A stretch of 64,000 bases of DNA. Origin: Haemonchus contortus. Its lineage: Eukaryota; Nematoda; Chromadorea; Rhabditida; Trichostrongylidae. The position numbers and the translations under genes are program-made. The notes under the pieces are model-generated. The model did no database searches, had not been told where the DNA came from, and worked only from the letters and a program-made list of their open reading frames with translations. This document shows positions 11,901-26,900 of this stretch, piece after piece. Within the stretch, counting starts at the first letter, position 1. The number at the start of each line of letters is the position of its first letter. The DNA lies in assembly GCA_000469685.2 (NCBI GenBank), contig LS997565.1:30846645-30910644 (forward strand), in the 5' to 3' direction.

Positions 11901-14900
11901 GAAACGTAATGTGTTTGTTTCGTTGCTTACTTCCACTTCACAAGTCTGTCCAGCGTTGGAATTCCACTGCAGAAGGATGCCATTCTTACAGTCGAACGTC
12001 AGCGTAGATATTTCTGGCGCTGACGGCACTTAAACGTCTACAGTTAAGCGTATTGAGTTCATATATGAATACCGTAAAATCTAAGAGTGGTAATAATTTT
12101 GAGCAATATGGAGAGGCAACATTAAAGCAATACAAAGACAAAGATGCTGTTCGGCAAAAAGACTTCGCATTCTTTATTTGGCACTAAGGAGAGTTACAGA
12201 AGGTCAGTTTGAAAAGGCTTCCACTAAAGCCAGAAATGGGATTCTCAGAATAGCATTTTGCTTGTTGTAAATGAAATCGAAGACTCAGGGAGGATGCAAT
12301 CATCTTGCCATTGTCTTGTAGGGGATGTATTATCGAGAAACCTTCATCTTGAGTGAAACTAGCCGCGCGCTGAACCGTGAAATGCATGATCGAACTGAGC
12401 TAGGAGAGTTCCTTTCCCTTTGGTAGGGGAACAGTCACCTACTTCTTCATGGGCGTTGCTGTGATATTATCTAACCTTTCCGAAGCTTTCAACGTGTCGC
12501 GAGGTTCCTAACTGCCAAGCTTTTGGAAATTTCAAAATCTTTCATTGTCACTAAATAGGGACAAGTAATTGAGCGAGTGAGGGGAACCTCAAAATCACAC
12601 GATAATAATGCGATTTCTCCCTAGCATGAACCTATGATCGCATGGAATTGTCGGGTTGGAAAACGGACTAGACGGAGTGTGATAAGGGCCCAAAACCTGC
12701 TTAGGTGACCTGCACACCCAAGGCGTACGAGTTCTTATGGCGTTGTAGAAACACGGAAGTTGGACCATGCGCACCAGGACGCACATGTTGCATGCGGGCA
12801 GTTTACTTTAGCCAGCTATACGCAGTGACACAAAATTTTTGGGAACCTCTTCTATACAACTCTTGTCGTCTAACCCCTGATTTCAATACTTTTCCTTGGC
12901 ATCCCTTGAGGACGCCAATTTTCTTTTTCCCTCGCTCTTCTTGCACTAATCCAAACTATCGCTTACATTAGTCGTCTTAAATCGGATAGCCCGAAATATC
13001 TTCACTTGGCCCTTACTATAACTGTTACGTCAAACAGACTAACCTGGAACATCAGTCATAACCACGTGTTCGGAACTTCGTTGCCCTTCCCCTTTCGTGC
13101 TAGACGCCGACAGTCGGAAGTGATACTTCGTATTCGGCTCTGAAGTAATTGAATTTATCTGCAAGAGCAAACTGCAGCACGAAAACGAGCGAACAGCACG
13201 GAATCAAAATCCATTCGCTGAACTCTTTCTCATCCCAGTTGGGAGAATTCTCCGTCACTTGCATTGCATGATGCTCCAAAGGATAACTAGTTGAGTTGCG
13301 ATCATCGCTTTAGAGCTCATAAAATAGATGGTGAAACTCCCCGGGGACCTACGCTCACCGAGTCCATTCAGCTCGAATTTATATGAAGTCTGCTCGGGTC
13401 GGGTGACACTCAGGTGATCGACTTTCCACTTCGCATGGCCATGCACCTGCAATTAAATACACACATAAGCCGATGCGAAGACACGACGCGTTCATTTGGA
13501 AACTGATGTAAGAGACTAATTAAGATCCCGAAATAATAGCAGTAAGTAGGAAGGTGTTCTATCAAGGAACACACAGTCTTGTCACGTAATAACACTGGTA
13601 GAAATGCGTGGGCTAGGTCTGTAGTGTACATGCTACATAAGTCTGGTATATTGAGAGAGGAGCTAGAAAAGATACCCCTTTTGAGTCGAAACATGCGGAA
13701 GTGTTTGTGGGGAATAGTGCAGTAGTGGTGAAGGGAGCGAGAAAGTTGGCCGACCTTGCAAAAAATAAGGCTCCGCATATGCTATAAAAATAAAGGTTGT
13801 ACGAGATCACTATGAAGAAAATAGCATGGAAAGGGTATTCGGACGAGATTTCAGTTGTTGCAATCGCGCAAAGAGCTGCCTACAGTCAGTCAAGACTCAT
13901 CAGATTTGCCTTTGCTGTCGCCATGGACCGTGACAAGTTATTTGAACTTCCTACATGGGTTCCCTTGTGAATGGTATAGCCTCCGCAAAGCCGATGAAAC
14001 TCGTCCGCGCATACACACGAGACAACCTTTGAGCATTTATAACGAACGCCCTATCTAGGCCGTATTTCGACCTGGTCGTGCCACATATGGAGTACGAGGG
14101 GACCACAAATTTGATATCTCATAGACTATTTTCATCATGAACTGAATCTTTAACTTTTGTAGTATTAGAGTTCGAATTCATCATATGAACAGCAGAAATG
14201 ACTCGCCCTTACTAAGTACACATATTTGAATCTTTTTAAAGAACTAAGTGAAACCAACCTTATGATAAAGATGATAGTGTGTGATGTGCCCGGCGGTAGT
14301 GTTTGGCTTCTTCCAAAAGACTGAAATCGATGGAGAACCAACCACAGGGCTAACTTGTATATTGGCCGGGGCACCAGAAGGAACTAAAATGAGGCTTTTT
14401 ATCATACTGTAATAGCACAACTGACAGAGCACTCTCTTGATTGCTAGTGATAAGCACTGAAGGCAGAATACTGATACCGCTCTCATCTGTGAAGAAGACA
14501 TGTCGGGCTGGTGGTGACCTTCCGAACCCATTGTCAGCTTCCATGGACAGAGCGTAAGAGGAACGAGCATGAAGACGGCAGACAGTGTACGGACTGCTCT
14601 TGTTTGCGGGGAAGCTGAATGTGCACGAACATCAGAAGTAGAAGGCTGATCTCAATTTAGGTGACCAAATACAAAGGGGTAGGCTATTCGGGGTACGTAA
14701 GTGGCTTAGAATCAAAGTCATGGTGCTTCTACACCAGCGGAGAATGGGTGATCAAGGGCTCGAGATCGCCTCCAAAATAATCGCTAGGGCTTGGTTTTCC
14801 TTGTCTCTGAGTCTGCACTTTCTCTTGAATTGCTTTAATCACATCCACAGCCAAAAACTGAGTGAACTCATCTACTCTGTAGAACATTCCTAAGGTAATG

Positions 14901-17900
14901 CGGTGGAAATTGCAGCTATTTTCATCAAGGACATTACAGATTTAGAGACGTTCCTGTAGTCATGATCTTCTCAAAAATCTGCCCAGTCCCAGCTGTTGCC
15001 ACTAGTCAAAAAGACTTTTTTTAGTGTTGTGAAACTGGTTTAAAGTTTGCTCGTCCAATCAACTGAACCTATAGAGCTCACACAAGAAGCTGGTAATCGC
15101 TGAGGCCCTCGAGTAGAGACTATGCTCACAAGCAGTCTAGGGATTGCTACCGCTTTCGTTGCATCAATGAGCTAGAGAAAAAGTCGTCGCTGTCTCATTA
15201 AAGCTTCCACATTGCATTGACGGCCGGTTTTCTCTTCGACTCTGGCATTAACATTATAGTAGAAAGAGAAACCCTACAGTAAGGAGAAAGCTACCAGCGA
15301 ACGCTTTGTAATGTCTAGTCTCATATCACAATGCTCAGTGAGTCATGATGGGTTCCGGTGAGGAAGGACTTGTGCTTGGCCGTCGTGAGCGGAATATTGT
15401 AGAGCAAAGGTTCGCATGATTAGTACTTGCAGGAAATTGCTCACCCACTCATGAGCGCTTTGATATCGACTTTTCCACCGATCAATTTATGATAGTAAAT
15501 AACTTATACTTCCTCCGACAGTAAGCCAGAGTCGCATTTATGGTTTTATCTCGTGCAAAAAAGGCGAAGGCAAATGCGTTGGATGTTCGTTCAGAAAGCC
15601 ATCGGTGTGTAATAGTCCCTTTAGAGGAGAACTTCCAATTTGTGAAAGTAGACGTTTTGAAAGAAACTGAAGATATATTCGATGTTCGATTTTTGCAAAG
15701 CCTATTATCTCGAGGGAATGCTGCTAGAATTTTTTACTTTTTTGTACAACATTTATTATCTTTCAAAAGTTTTGATGTCAAAGGCTGTGTCGAAGATAGA
15801 TTGTCTTCGGTGGAGAATGCTGTCCAGAATCAAGCATATTTTATTTGTACATCTGTGATGTTGAACTAAAGATTCACAGATGTGACTTTGCTCTCATCGC
15901 CACTATTTCTTTGCCTCAAGACCCTCAGGGATACCCGCTCACTTTGAGTTTTTGAGAACTCACACTAGCGACGTGCTAATATGTAGCAGTCTAGCTTTTC
16001 GATACCCTCCCAGCCGAACCGGCACCGGCCTTCTATCCCGTTGGGGCCGCTTAACTGGCACCATATTCGTCTCAGGGGATAAAAGCACGGAAATGTACAT
16101 CGGCCGTAGGGAGCCTACACAATTCATTGTACGGGCTACCTACGTATTCAAAACGCCACTACCATTCTAAATGGACAGCGGGGAGCATACTAAAAGTGGG
16201 ATGGCAATCGCCGAAGAGCTCATCCTCTATCATTTAGCTGGTGTATTACTATCCAAAACAACTGCAGCTTTCCCAAAACACTTTATGCCAACTTCCCACA
16301 TCTCGAAAATAAAGGAAAAAATGTTTATTCCACATGTCAGTCTACCCTTGGGGAAGGAACGTGCAGTGGCATCAGAGCTCTTTTTACCGATTTTAATAGG
16401 AAGAGTTTTCAAAATGGTTTTATTAGTTGTTACAATTTTCGAATAGAAAACCGACAACGAATCAAATATGCCATGTTTGTGGTGAACTTACAATTCTCTT
16501 CTCGGTTCGCTGTCATCGAGGCGTTGAAAAAGAAGATGGTAGCCGACTAGCTCTCCATGCATGTCACTCGGTGGTTCTACGGCGATAGAAATGCAGCCCA
16601 TCGTGGTGTTACGAATCGCGAGTACTACCGGTGGAGACGTCGGGGCTAAAATCATTGGCTGTATCACAGAGGAAGGAACAAATGAAAACGTTTCTGCACC
16701 CTATATCTGCTTGTCTTTAACATTATCCAAAAGCCTAAACTTTCGAGTCTACCCCAATACAGCAGAACCCCCCCCCCCCTTGTGGTGTACAGGCACCCCT
16801 AAGTTCCTAACTCTCATTTTCATTGAGTAAAAAGTATCCTTTCTGTAACCACGTGGCCAATCCCTCAGCACAGGCAAAGATTGGAGCTGACTAAGTGAAG
16901 TTCATAATGAAGAGCATACCTTCCCCGAGTGTTCGAAAACGTGTTTCAGGTCCGAATGGACTATGTCCAGCAGCATTTTCAGCCCTGACTGCGAATGCGT
17001 AGAGAGTGTTAGGTGAGAGGTTGTCAACAATGACGGTGGTGGCATTCGATGGAGCCGGAATCACGAACCGAGAGTCGTCATCAACTGTTCTAAATAAATA
17101 CAAGTTAAACCGATTGGCAAAGAAACTTTCCTGAAAGCTAGAGGACCGCTCACCGAACTACAACTGAGAAACGAAGTATGGGACGGTGAGCTTTGGCGGT
17201 GTTGTGGTTCCATACCAACGTCACAGATCGGTTCGAAAACGCCTTCACGTCAGGGCTGGATGGAGCCAATGGTCGCACTGAAATGTTTCTCAAGTAAAAC
17301 TCATTTCACTCCATTTCAATGAATATGGGTCATAGAGCTCAGATTCGGAAACTGGTAGCCAGTGGCCTAAGTCAAATTTGCATTCAAATCGGTGGCTAAC
17401 TCTGAAAGAATGCCCATAGGATTTCGAGACATTTATCCTTCCCAACACAAGGATTTGATCCATTCCCTTACTTGGACCCCCTCATCGGTCGAGCAACATT
17501 TCCAATCAGCAATTCAATGGTTCTTCCCTGACATTTTCTACTCGTTGAAATGGCCAATGCCGCGATGGGAGCGGCCGAACGAGTGGAACTTCTCGTGCTT
17601 TCCGATTAAAGTTTGTCAAAACTGCGGAGCATCATACCTATTCCCATATATGAGCTTCAAATGCTCCAAAATTACCCATGGATGTTTAATATCAGTTCCC
17701 TCGGGATTCTTTGTCCCATTCTCAGTGAGCCTCGACAAGGATGTAGGGCACATGCCAACTGCTTCATCTCGTCAACGTATTCCAGAGGTTTTAGTTATGA
17801 AGTATGGGTACACTTTCCAGGCGAGATGAAGCTGAACATTTTCTTGCAACATCGGCATTGGACTGCCTTTGCCTTGTGACCGGGCGTGAAATCATCCTGG

Positions 17901-20900
17901 AACGACCTATCCTAATGCATTTCGCCCCAAGGGAGCTGTAGCACTCCTGAGACCTACTCTAGGTACAAGTACTTGTTGATCCAGACATCCGTATTCATGA
18001 GAACACGAAGTAATTGCTCTGCGAAACAACAGCTCAAATCGTGACCTCGTCTGAATGAGGGGTTTGCCAGACGGGTTGTCCTTTTGCGTTTGCTTTTCCT
18101 AACAATTACATAGGTGAGCACCCTGTTGTCTTGCTGGGTAAAGATGGCTCAATGTGAAGGTTCCACTGCTGGGGATGAGCCCTACCAGACACGTTCTCTT
18201 TTCTCCCGCCATTTTCCGTTCGGTACGTGGAAGATGGCTTGGTCTTTCTGATAAGCTCAACCGATTGAATTGAAAGTTGGAGGCTGTATTCCGAACATCC
18301 TGCAGAAATAAAACGAACATCGCAAACTTGCTACATTGTCACGAAAAAATTGTTCCCAGTCAATGCTGTTCGAGGGTAATTATAGCGCGCCGCGTGTGAA
18401 GTGACGCTAGGCTGCACCTGACCTTTGGGCAGCCTCAGGAAGCTCAATCTCGGCGGACTTTTAACGAGCAAAAGTGCTGTGTTCCCTGTCAAGTTCAATT
18501 TCATGCCCTTAGTTCACATGCGGAAGGTTTTGCCTTCCCTCAACAGGATTCACCAAAATGAAATCACGCTGCCCTTCATCTTGGGCAAGATTCAAATGGA
18601 AATACTTTGCATGACATCATTCTTCAGAGCAAAGATATTCGTTACCTTATCACACAGAGCCAACTGTTAGTTCGACCGGACCACTGTTAGGGATCCATTG
18701 ACGGCCCACACTGACTCTGCCGTTCCATTTTGTGCGGTTTTAAGGCCTGACTTTGATGGTTTTTAAAGAATTGCAATTCGGTCGTCGGCAAGGTGGATGA
18801 CCAAAGTTCCCACGCTACCAAAAGATTGACGCCATACTTGGGAGGTCTCGAATACTCACTGGATTGCTGATGCCGTTTGAGGACGAAGACCAAGCCGTCC
18901 CCGGGGTGAAGAAGCTCACCAGCACGCTTTTGCTGGAATTTTGCAGAAACGGCTTCATTTTTTCTAGAAAACTTCTCAAGGGCTCTCCTATATCAGCTCA
19001 CCCTCTTTTCAGAAGAACTCAATGTCTTGAAGCAATTTTAGGTGCACAATCAACGCCAATGTCTAACTCTTAAAGCTATTGCCCTATTGCAACGAGTGGC
19101 GGGTCAATTCAATTGTCGAAACGACGATGGTGCCATTTAGGAGAAGCTCCCCATTTATAGTTGCCGTTGCCCCATTGCCCCCCACTCTCAATCAAGCACG
19201 AAGGAATGACTCTTCAAGTTGAATAGCGTTAACGGCTCGTAACGAGCCAGCCAATGTATTTGACTCTTGCGTCTTCTCGCGAAGCCCCATTACAGAGCGA
19301 TTAACGCGTGGTTTTTGCGTGAAGCCCTGGCCAATTGAAAGAATCGCATGCATATGGGATGCGTGCTGTGAATCCCTTATGTAGCAAAACATCAGTTCGT
19401 CCCTGCTTCAACATAGACAGACTATCATCAATTCGAGCCATAGCAGAGCTCGAGCTCGTCCCTCAGTCCGAATTCCATCCTTTTGCACCCAACCGCCGCA
19501 TATTCTCCACCAATTGCGACTCAGTGAACCATGCACGAGCGGTTCCATGCATCAGGAAAGTGTTCGGGGGATTAATTGGCGAATTCGTCGCAGATAAGGT
19601 CGTCACAGCGGCTTGCATGACGAGTGACACTGACAGCTTCAACAACGGATGGCACCCCAGTGAGATTGCGTAGGCGACATTGAAGCCTAGAGTGAACGGT
19701 GTCAGAGAACTACAAAAAATCACTATGGGATGTGACCCAGTAGCTTTCGCTAGGAAAAAAATTGGTCAGAACTTTGCATAGAGCCCTTCCCCCACACCCC
19801 AACGGTAGTAGGAATTTTTCAGAGACCCACACAGCTTCTCTTACGAAAAACTTGGCATGTACATATGGGTGAATGGGGTTGTGGCCTATTTGTTGGCTCA
19901 GAAAGGACATAGGACAGAAGAGCAGCCAAAAATTGAGGATCTACTTGATACTGGCATTTTTGGTTGCGCCTTCGCTTCTCTTCGGAATCTCAGAAGGTTC
20001 AGATTTCTTGATGTTTTCTCAACTGCTGTTATTTCGGTTCAGTACGCGATTCGAAGATTACAAGGTTGACGAATTATGGACAAAACTTCCGCCTTAGAAG
20101 GTAGTCGAACCCGTACTTCTGCAATCCGTGAACCGTACTCTTGTCCATTACACTACCAAGAACCCCAACCCCCCCCCCCTTGCTCTTGCCCTTCTTCATT
20201 CAGATTTCTATTTGAGTCTGACAAGAGCCAGAGCTATTTAATGCAGTGGAAATGGCCAATTGCATCGACTTCAAATAATTGTCGACTATAAATGACGAGT
20301 AAATGCGATACGATGCATCTGGGGGAATCCTATTCGCTCTGCAAAACCTTGTTGAAAATCCCTGAAGATTCTGACAGATGCGACACTACATACCTATGAG
20401 CTGTAGAAGCTGAAAAACTCTCAAAATTTAGAAAAAACTTCTATTCATGAGTAATTAATACGTAGGCATGGATTACTAAGTCGAGCACCCCACCAGGAAC
20501 CCGTACTGATCTTATCGCCCTGTAATTGATGTTTTCCTAAGGGAATCCCAACCGCTGGTTCATTTCGAAATCGAGAACTCTGACTCATTCTAGTAATGCT
20601 CGAATGACTCCCAAACATGCCATGATCCCCTCCCCCTCCCTCTCTCAATTTAGGTCGTTTCGTGACCGATCTAGCTTGGGAGCGCCCAAAAACTATTTCA
20701 TTTGAGGACAACGAGCATAATAGTAAGCTTACCCATCACGGCTAGTTCAACCGAAGCCGTAGACATGGTGAGAGCGAAGAGCGGATCGGTTTCCAGACGG
20801 CAACGATAGACACCAGAGTCTTCAGGAAGAATCGGTGCGATACGCAGGCCATAAAACGGACGTACAAGGCTGAAGCGGCCGTCGGAAACCCACCATTGTC

Positions 20901-23900
20901 GTGACGAATCGTCGACGACATTCTGAAAACGAAGACTTTCAGTATCCATTGAATTGCTTCAATAGTATTTCCGGCCCATTGGGGGCAATTTTCAAATGAG
21001 GCCGGCTCGTTTGCTCTCCATGGCATCCATCTCCAACGCTATCGAGTTTCGCCTATTAGGCCCAAGCTGATCGCGCTGAATAATGCATAAATTGCTGCGC
21101 CAAAACGCCGTGGGTGACAAGTGGATAGCGACAAAACAGCTGCCAGTCAAACACTGTCATGACCTGACCCAATTCGGGGAAAAGTCGGTTAGTTGGGAGC
21201 GGCTAACACACAACGGTGCCAATAGGAGGTGGCTCTTACATAGGCCATTACCGCTTGACCCCTCTTGAAGAATGTTCCCAACATTGGGCGGTTGGTAAAG
21301 GCGATTTTATTGGGTGGTACGAGATTCTCCGGGAATAAGCAGGGGATTTGCTCTAGTACAATGCATCTACGATGAGATGCAATAACTCCGCTTGCTATGG
21401 AAATGCTATAAAAGTCTTGGTGAATGGCATTGGTCTCCAGGGTGCTCTTGCCACAAAAAACAGCTTGGGCTGATTCGATAAATGGTGAATGGACGATCAT
21501 AATTTACTCAAACTTGGCAATTACTTGTGAAAAGGCTCAGTGTGAAGGTTTCTAAGCGATCCTACTGAGGTAGACGGCAGCTGTAACTTTTGTCTTCAAT
21601 CTTCCCAATTTAATGGGGGTAAGGAGCAGTAAGAACCAAGAGTCGAAGAAAAACTTGGCCGCTACGGCTGGACATTAGAACTGGCTCAAATTCCAAGTCC
21701 TCTCATCTTGAAACCTCGGCATGTCTGTTGTTCTTGTATTTGTTAATTTTGTTCGATGTTTGTAGGTGGAAATATTTCTTCTGGGCAACGTTTCGACGGA
21801 CTCGTCATTTCAAGGCCTGAAAATGGTTCAGAGCTTGTTGATTGCACACTACCCCACCAAGCGCTTCTTCCGCTCCAGGATTTCTGACGTTCTATCAGGA
21901 AATTTCCACCTACCAAGCTCGAGGCAGAAGCAAAATTAACAAATTCAAGAACTGGCTCATTCCTGGTAAAGAGTGAAAGCTGAGGCGGCATGGCTATTCC
22001 TAACAAAGAAAGCAGTAATCACATTACATATTTAATCAGGTTCCTCCATTAAGAGTTATGATGGAGTTCTTTAAACGAGTTTTGTTCTCCTGTAGGACAA
22101 TATGATGAAAGCATGCACTCATCTGGCTGCTCCACGTTAAAATGACGTCGAGTGCCTGAGGATAACCCAAAACGAGAGAGATCAATCCCACAAACTTTAT
22201 CGTTCATCGCTCTTCAGATTAAATTTCGAGTAGAAAGGTGGTATAGTCGACATAGAAGATTCCAAGTGATTCTTCAAGTGATTCTTTGAACAAATAAACT
22301 GATGGAGGAAGTACCGTCGTTACTGGAAAACAAGAGCTATGGTGTTCATTCCCTTCCCCTGTGAATTACGCCTTTTTGCTCTCTACTACTTTAGTGTCTC
22401 TAGCGAAATTGATGGGATAATCATGAAAACCGCTAGGAACCTCCCTCAAATAGCGGAGGACTTAAGAATGGAACCCCCGATTCTTTCGTTCGTTTTCTTT
22501 CCCTTTCCCTTCCTTTTTTTCTTTTGCATTCTTGTATCAATCTCCTTCACATACTTAAAAGCTCAAAAGAGCTGAAATGATCCACGACTTTTGCTCAGAG
22601 CATATTTTTAATTTTCACATGAAATTATGCAAATGCTCTTTCAAAATTCATGAATTCCTCAGCTGGGAATCGAGCAAAAAGTCCTAGATACATAGTGCAA
22701 TTAAGACGTGACCAGTAGGTTGGGAATACTCGTAGCTATTCTCGACTTTTTCTGTTCCCACAGTCCATTTGCAGGAAGGACGTAGAGATTATAATTCATC
22801 GTTGACCGAAGCGCGAAAATTCCATTCGGGAGAATGCTACGTAAAGGTTCTAGCAATAGAAGCAAAACGAATAAAATTGCATTAACCAAGCATTGCTTTG
22901 TCGTGGGAACACGACGGTGCTAATGCATTCAACGAGCAGCGATATAGGGATACCTTGATGCCCGATAAAGGCTATCGGGCATAAAGGTACCCCCACATCG
23001 CTCACTGCTCGTCAAGTGCATGTCGACGATGTTTCTTCCCCTTTGAAGAAGTATCTGCCCTCAGTGTCAACGAAATGTAATGCGAAACGATAATGAATGC
23101 ATGTGAAGCTTTCAGTCATCTTGAAAGGAACTCGAAAAGGACGAGAGACTGACTGCCTTATTACTTTTCTATATATGGTGAATGTGTGCTCTGTAAAAAC
23201 CATCAGCAGAGCTAGAGCTTCACAAAACCTCGAAAAGCGAAGGTTTTCCACTTCAAGCCACAGTTGTACGACTGGGACTCCTCAGGAACGGTTTGATTGT
23301 GATCATTCAGATGGTGAGCATTACTCCAGTGTACATATATCAAGGTCATTAGATTTCGGTCTTGTCTCTGGCAGTCAGTCAATTCCCGACCAGTTTTAGC
23401 TAGCTGAAAAAAAGTCAAGCCATCGGGGTTCGTGAGATGTCAGTACTTTCCAGGGGCTTGTTTACGGATTTCAATATCATACCGGCATGCGATATTGGTA
23501 CGTATCGATCTGTTTACAAGGTAACTATTAATAAAGTTGGTATATAATTCAGCACGATCGCTGGTTTGAGGAAATGAGCTGAGATGAGGCATCCTTCCAA
23601 ACCACCTCCCACTCGTGTGCTCCTTCAGGGGAGGGAGAGAAGTGTAGTCATAAGAAATCATGCCCAATTTGCTCTGCGATTCACAATGTAGTGCATGTCT
23701 GAAGTCTTAGCCTACAGCTCCTAATAATGCCGTCAAAACAGCAGTTTGGGAGTTTTTGCAGGTAGAGGTGAATGTATGGGTGACGTGGGAGAGAACCGAA
23801 GTGGAATCTGAATCTCTGGCAGCAGCACACTTCCGTTTGTTAATGTTTCCTTCAGTACTGCTGAAATCAACCGGAAGAGACATTCAGGAGAACAAAGTCA

Positions 23901-26900
23901 GCAGTCAGCCAGCCAGCATTGCGAAGGCAAAGGATTACAAGAAAAACAGATCGATTAGTGCGCCTCTTTTTCAGGTGTCTCTGCCCCATGTTTGGTGACT
24001 AAATAGCCCGGGGACGCTATCTCCTACGAGTGAGAGCTGACGCGCCCTTGGATTCAATGGGAGATTGATCGGAACGTCACGTGGAATTCACTACAATGAA
24101 AAGACACTTGTTATTGCCCACACATTCAATCTCTTCCCTCGTATTCGATGTCTTTCCCAGGGCTGTCCAGAAACTCCTGGAATACCTGATCAGTGTACTT
24201 TTTCAAATGCTTCTTTTCATTCCCAATGCACACCTTGCTGTGGGAGAGTATATCGGCAAGTTCTTGGATTCATTCACGGTGTTTGGTCAGTGTTACGGCT
24301 TTAGCAGGCACTGAGAAGCCGATTAAGTAATTGAATTTGACAAGAACGCCTCTATAGATGTTTGTGGTAGCGATATGAGACACAGCCTTAGCAGAGCCAT
24401 GGGCAGAGGCTCCTACAGGCCTTCTGTTCGAATCTCCCGCTGAAATGAAATTTCCTTTACTCAAGACGTTCTGGCCGTGGTGAAAAAAGCCTGGTTAGCT
24501 CACTCCCAGACTCCTTTACTTGTGCCCCGCACTAGTTCATGGCTGAGCATGGGCGCGATGCACGGCTGTTCAGTGGTCCTGAAATATGCTTACCAACAAC
24601 GTGGTGCCTGTTTGGTTCTCGGTTGGCTTTTGTGGTTCCCCATTGGTGTCCCAGGAGGAGTACGATCATTTGTTCGTCAGGGCAACGTGCTCTTTCATCT
24701 CGCAACACCGCGCTTCCGTGACGTTTCGCATTGCATCCGGACAGATGTTTTCAAGTGCCAATTAGTGGCTGGTCTTTGTATGAAATTCGGTCGTGGTTCC
24801 CTTTTCTCTGCTTGCTACTGGGCAGCGATGAAACAATGGGGCCCAGCCACAGAAGGATTCTGTAAATTTAAATTAAAAAGAATAAAAAATACTTGTTTCA
24901 GATACGATTCAGATTTTTCTGGCCTCTTTAGTGAATGCTTAAACTCTGACGCTAACACATGAAATTGGCTAATCCCCAGAGCGCAAACTTTCCCGCCTTT
25001 CAAGGACAATCAGCACTGAGCTATCACCCTTTGTACATTTTTAGAAGGGAAACTGATCGTTTCTTGGCAAGACTTCAGCCTAAGGCTGTGAAGGCTTCAC
25101 ATGCACCCATATTTCCTGGACAAATGTTGGCCATCAAATCGGCCCAAGACATATTGACTCATATAATGGTTTAGGACCACCCTCTTCACATCCGTTATCG
25201 TGACCCTTCATTATTCAGCCATTAAGTGATGCCTGAGCTCAAATACGAAGGAGTGAGAAGATACAGGCTGCTAGAGTGCCATGACATGAAATCGCGGATC
25301 GCTTGAAAATGTACAAGCCTATCCTCAGCCGAGAGTAACAACATGTTGACTACTCTCCTTGGCTCATAGGTATTGTCCGTCCGAACAAATACTATTTCCG
25401 CCACATTTTTTACGAAAAGCTCATCTAGCGCTGCTCTTAACAGACATCCTGCACGAGCTGCAATCCCAATATCTGCCTACGATTCAGTTTTCAGCAAAGG
25501 AAAAATGAGACACACAGAAGCGATTGAAGAATGGAGCTGGGCCCTTTGGAGAAAGAAATTTGGAGAAAATATAGTAACTGTGGCTCTCCAACCCGCCCGT
25601 GATTCATCCCGTGACATCGAATTTACCTGGGATTGCCATTACGCAGTGGTCTATGGATCAACAAGGAAAGTCCTTGAAATAGTGGCCATGGAATATCAGA
25701 GGGATTGTGGGATTCTGCCAACATCCCACTGAATTATTCAGCTATCTCGACTATTGCTATTTTTTGTTTACAAACAATTACTCAATTTGACCATTCCATC
25801 AGAATGAATAGTATGCAATGCAAAAAAATGGCGATATTGTTGTACAACTCATAAGATTTGGAAATGATTTCCACACAATTTCTGCCTTCCTTTTAATTTA
25901 CCGACAGAGGAAAGATGCTAGAGTGGCTGAGAGCAGAGAAAATCCAACAGAAAAAGTTGGATCTCCATGGCATCACATCGCTCACTATAATCCCCCCGTT
26001 AGATGGACTTTTCGGATTGAAATCGATTCTAAAGTGCAGCAATATCGTCCCCAAATCGTAAACTTAAGGTTATTGGTTTCCACAAAACGTCTTTAGCAGG
26101 ATTTAGTTGGGAGCTTATAGGTTGCTGCTCTGAAGGCCTCTCAACGGTCACTCTAATTATATGATACTTCGAAAACACAGACATAATCGCTTTCCCCAGG
26201 TCGAATGCCACTTATCGTTCGTTCTATATTTTTGCCTTTTTGCCCTTTCCCTTTACATCACATGGGAAGAGATCCGGTAGCTCATAGAAGAGTCAAATTT
26301 TTGTCGAAGAAAACGTAGACCCTCCTCATAACAATCTGGGCTGCAAGTACAGGAAGCTTCTCCCACACAATATTGCTAGGTCGATTACAATACTGGGTTC
26401 TATAATTTAGTTTGTTATTCGTGCTACTAAACAAAGAAGTAGCCGGGTTTGTGTATGCACCATTTAACCACTCAGGCGGAGAATCTTCCATGACGGGTTT
26501 TTGACACCCAAGTGGGAGGTCGCTAAGTGCAAGGATTGTTTTGAAGTGAATATTGGCTTCTTCACTGAGCCGTTGAGACGTCGTGCTTAAGGCAATAGCG
26601 ACACAACGCAGAGCATATGGGAAAAAACCATCGTTCTCCTATTTCTTAATGAGTTCGGAAGTACACCGTCACCACAAAACTCGTCCCTAAGTCAATTACA
26701 TTGCCATGTCGACGACGTTACTTCAAACATCATGAGGCGTGCCTGATTCAGGTTCCCCTCACAACAGGGGGGATAAATGCAATCTATTAATGTTCATTGG
26801 AATACACTTCCATCGTGGTGGGGGGGGGGGCTATAATCCATCTTCTGACCTCTTCGCGCCAGTCAACCTTACCAGCAATTAGCCATATGGTTCTTGTCTA

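Noticed and set aside
15540..15869. 109-codon plus-strand open frame in a receptor intron
   Set aside because: Protein-like composition, but no family match I can name, and no promoter, splice or repeat evidence to support a gene.
17392..17829. 145-codon plus-strand open frame between receptor exons 3 and 4
   Set aside because: No motif; looked for receptor exons on the other strand as well and found none with good splice sites and open phase.
24385..24440. Possible tRNA (GTTCGAATCTCCCGC)
   Set aside because: A T-loop-like GTTCGAATC is present, but no 5' strand can pair to form an acceptor stem.
24477..24962. 161-codon plus-strand open frame in receptor intron 1
   Set aside because: No domain, signal or family resemblance, no neighbouring spliced partner, and composition like the surrounding intron; long frames occur by chance in 64 kb of six frames.
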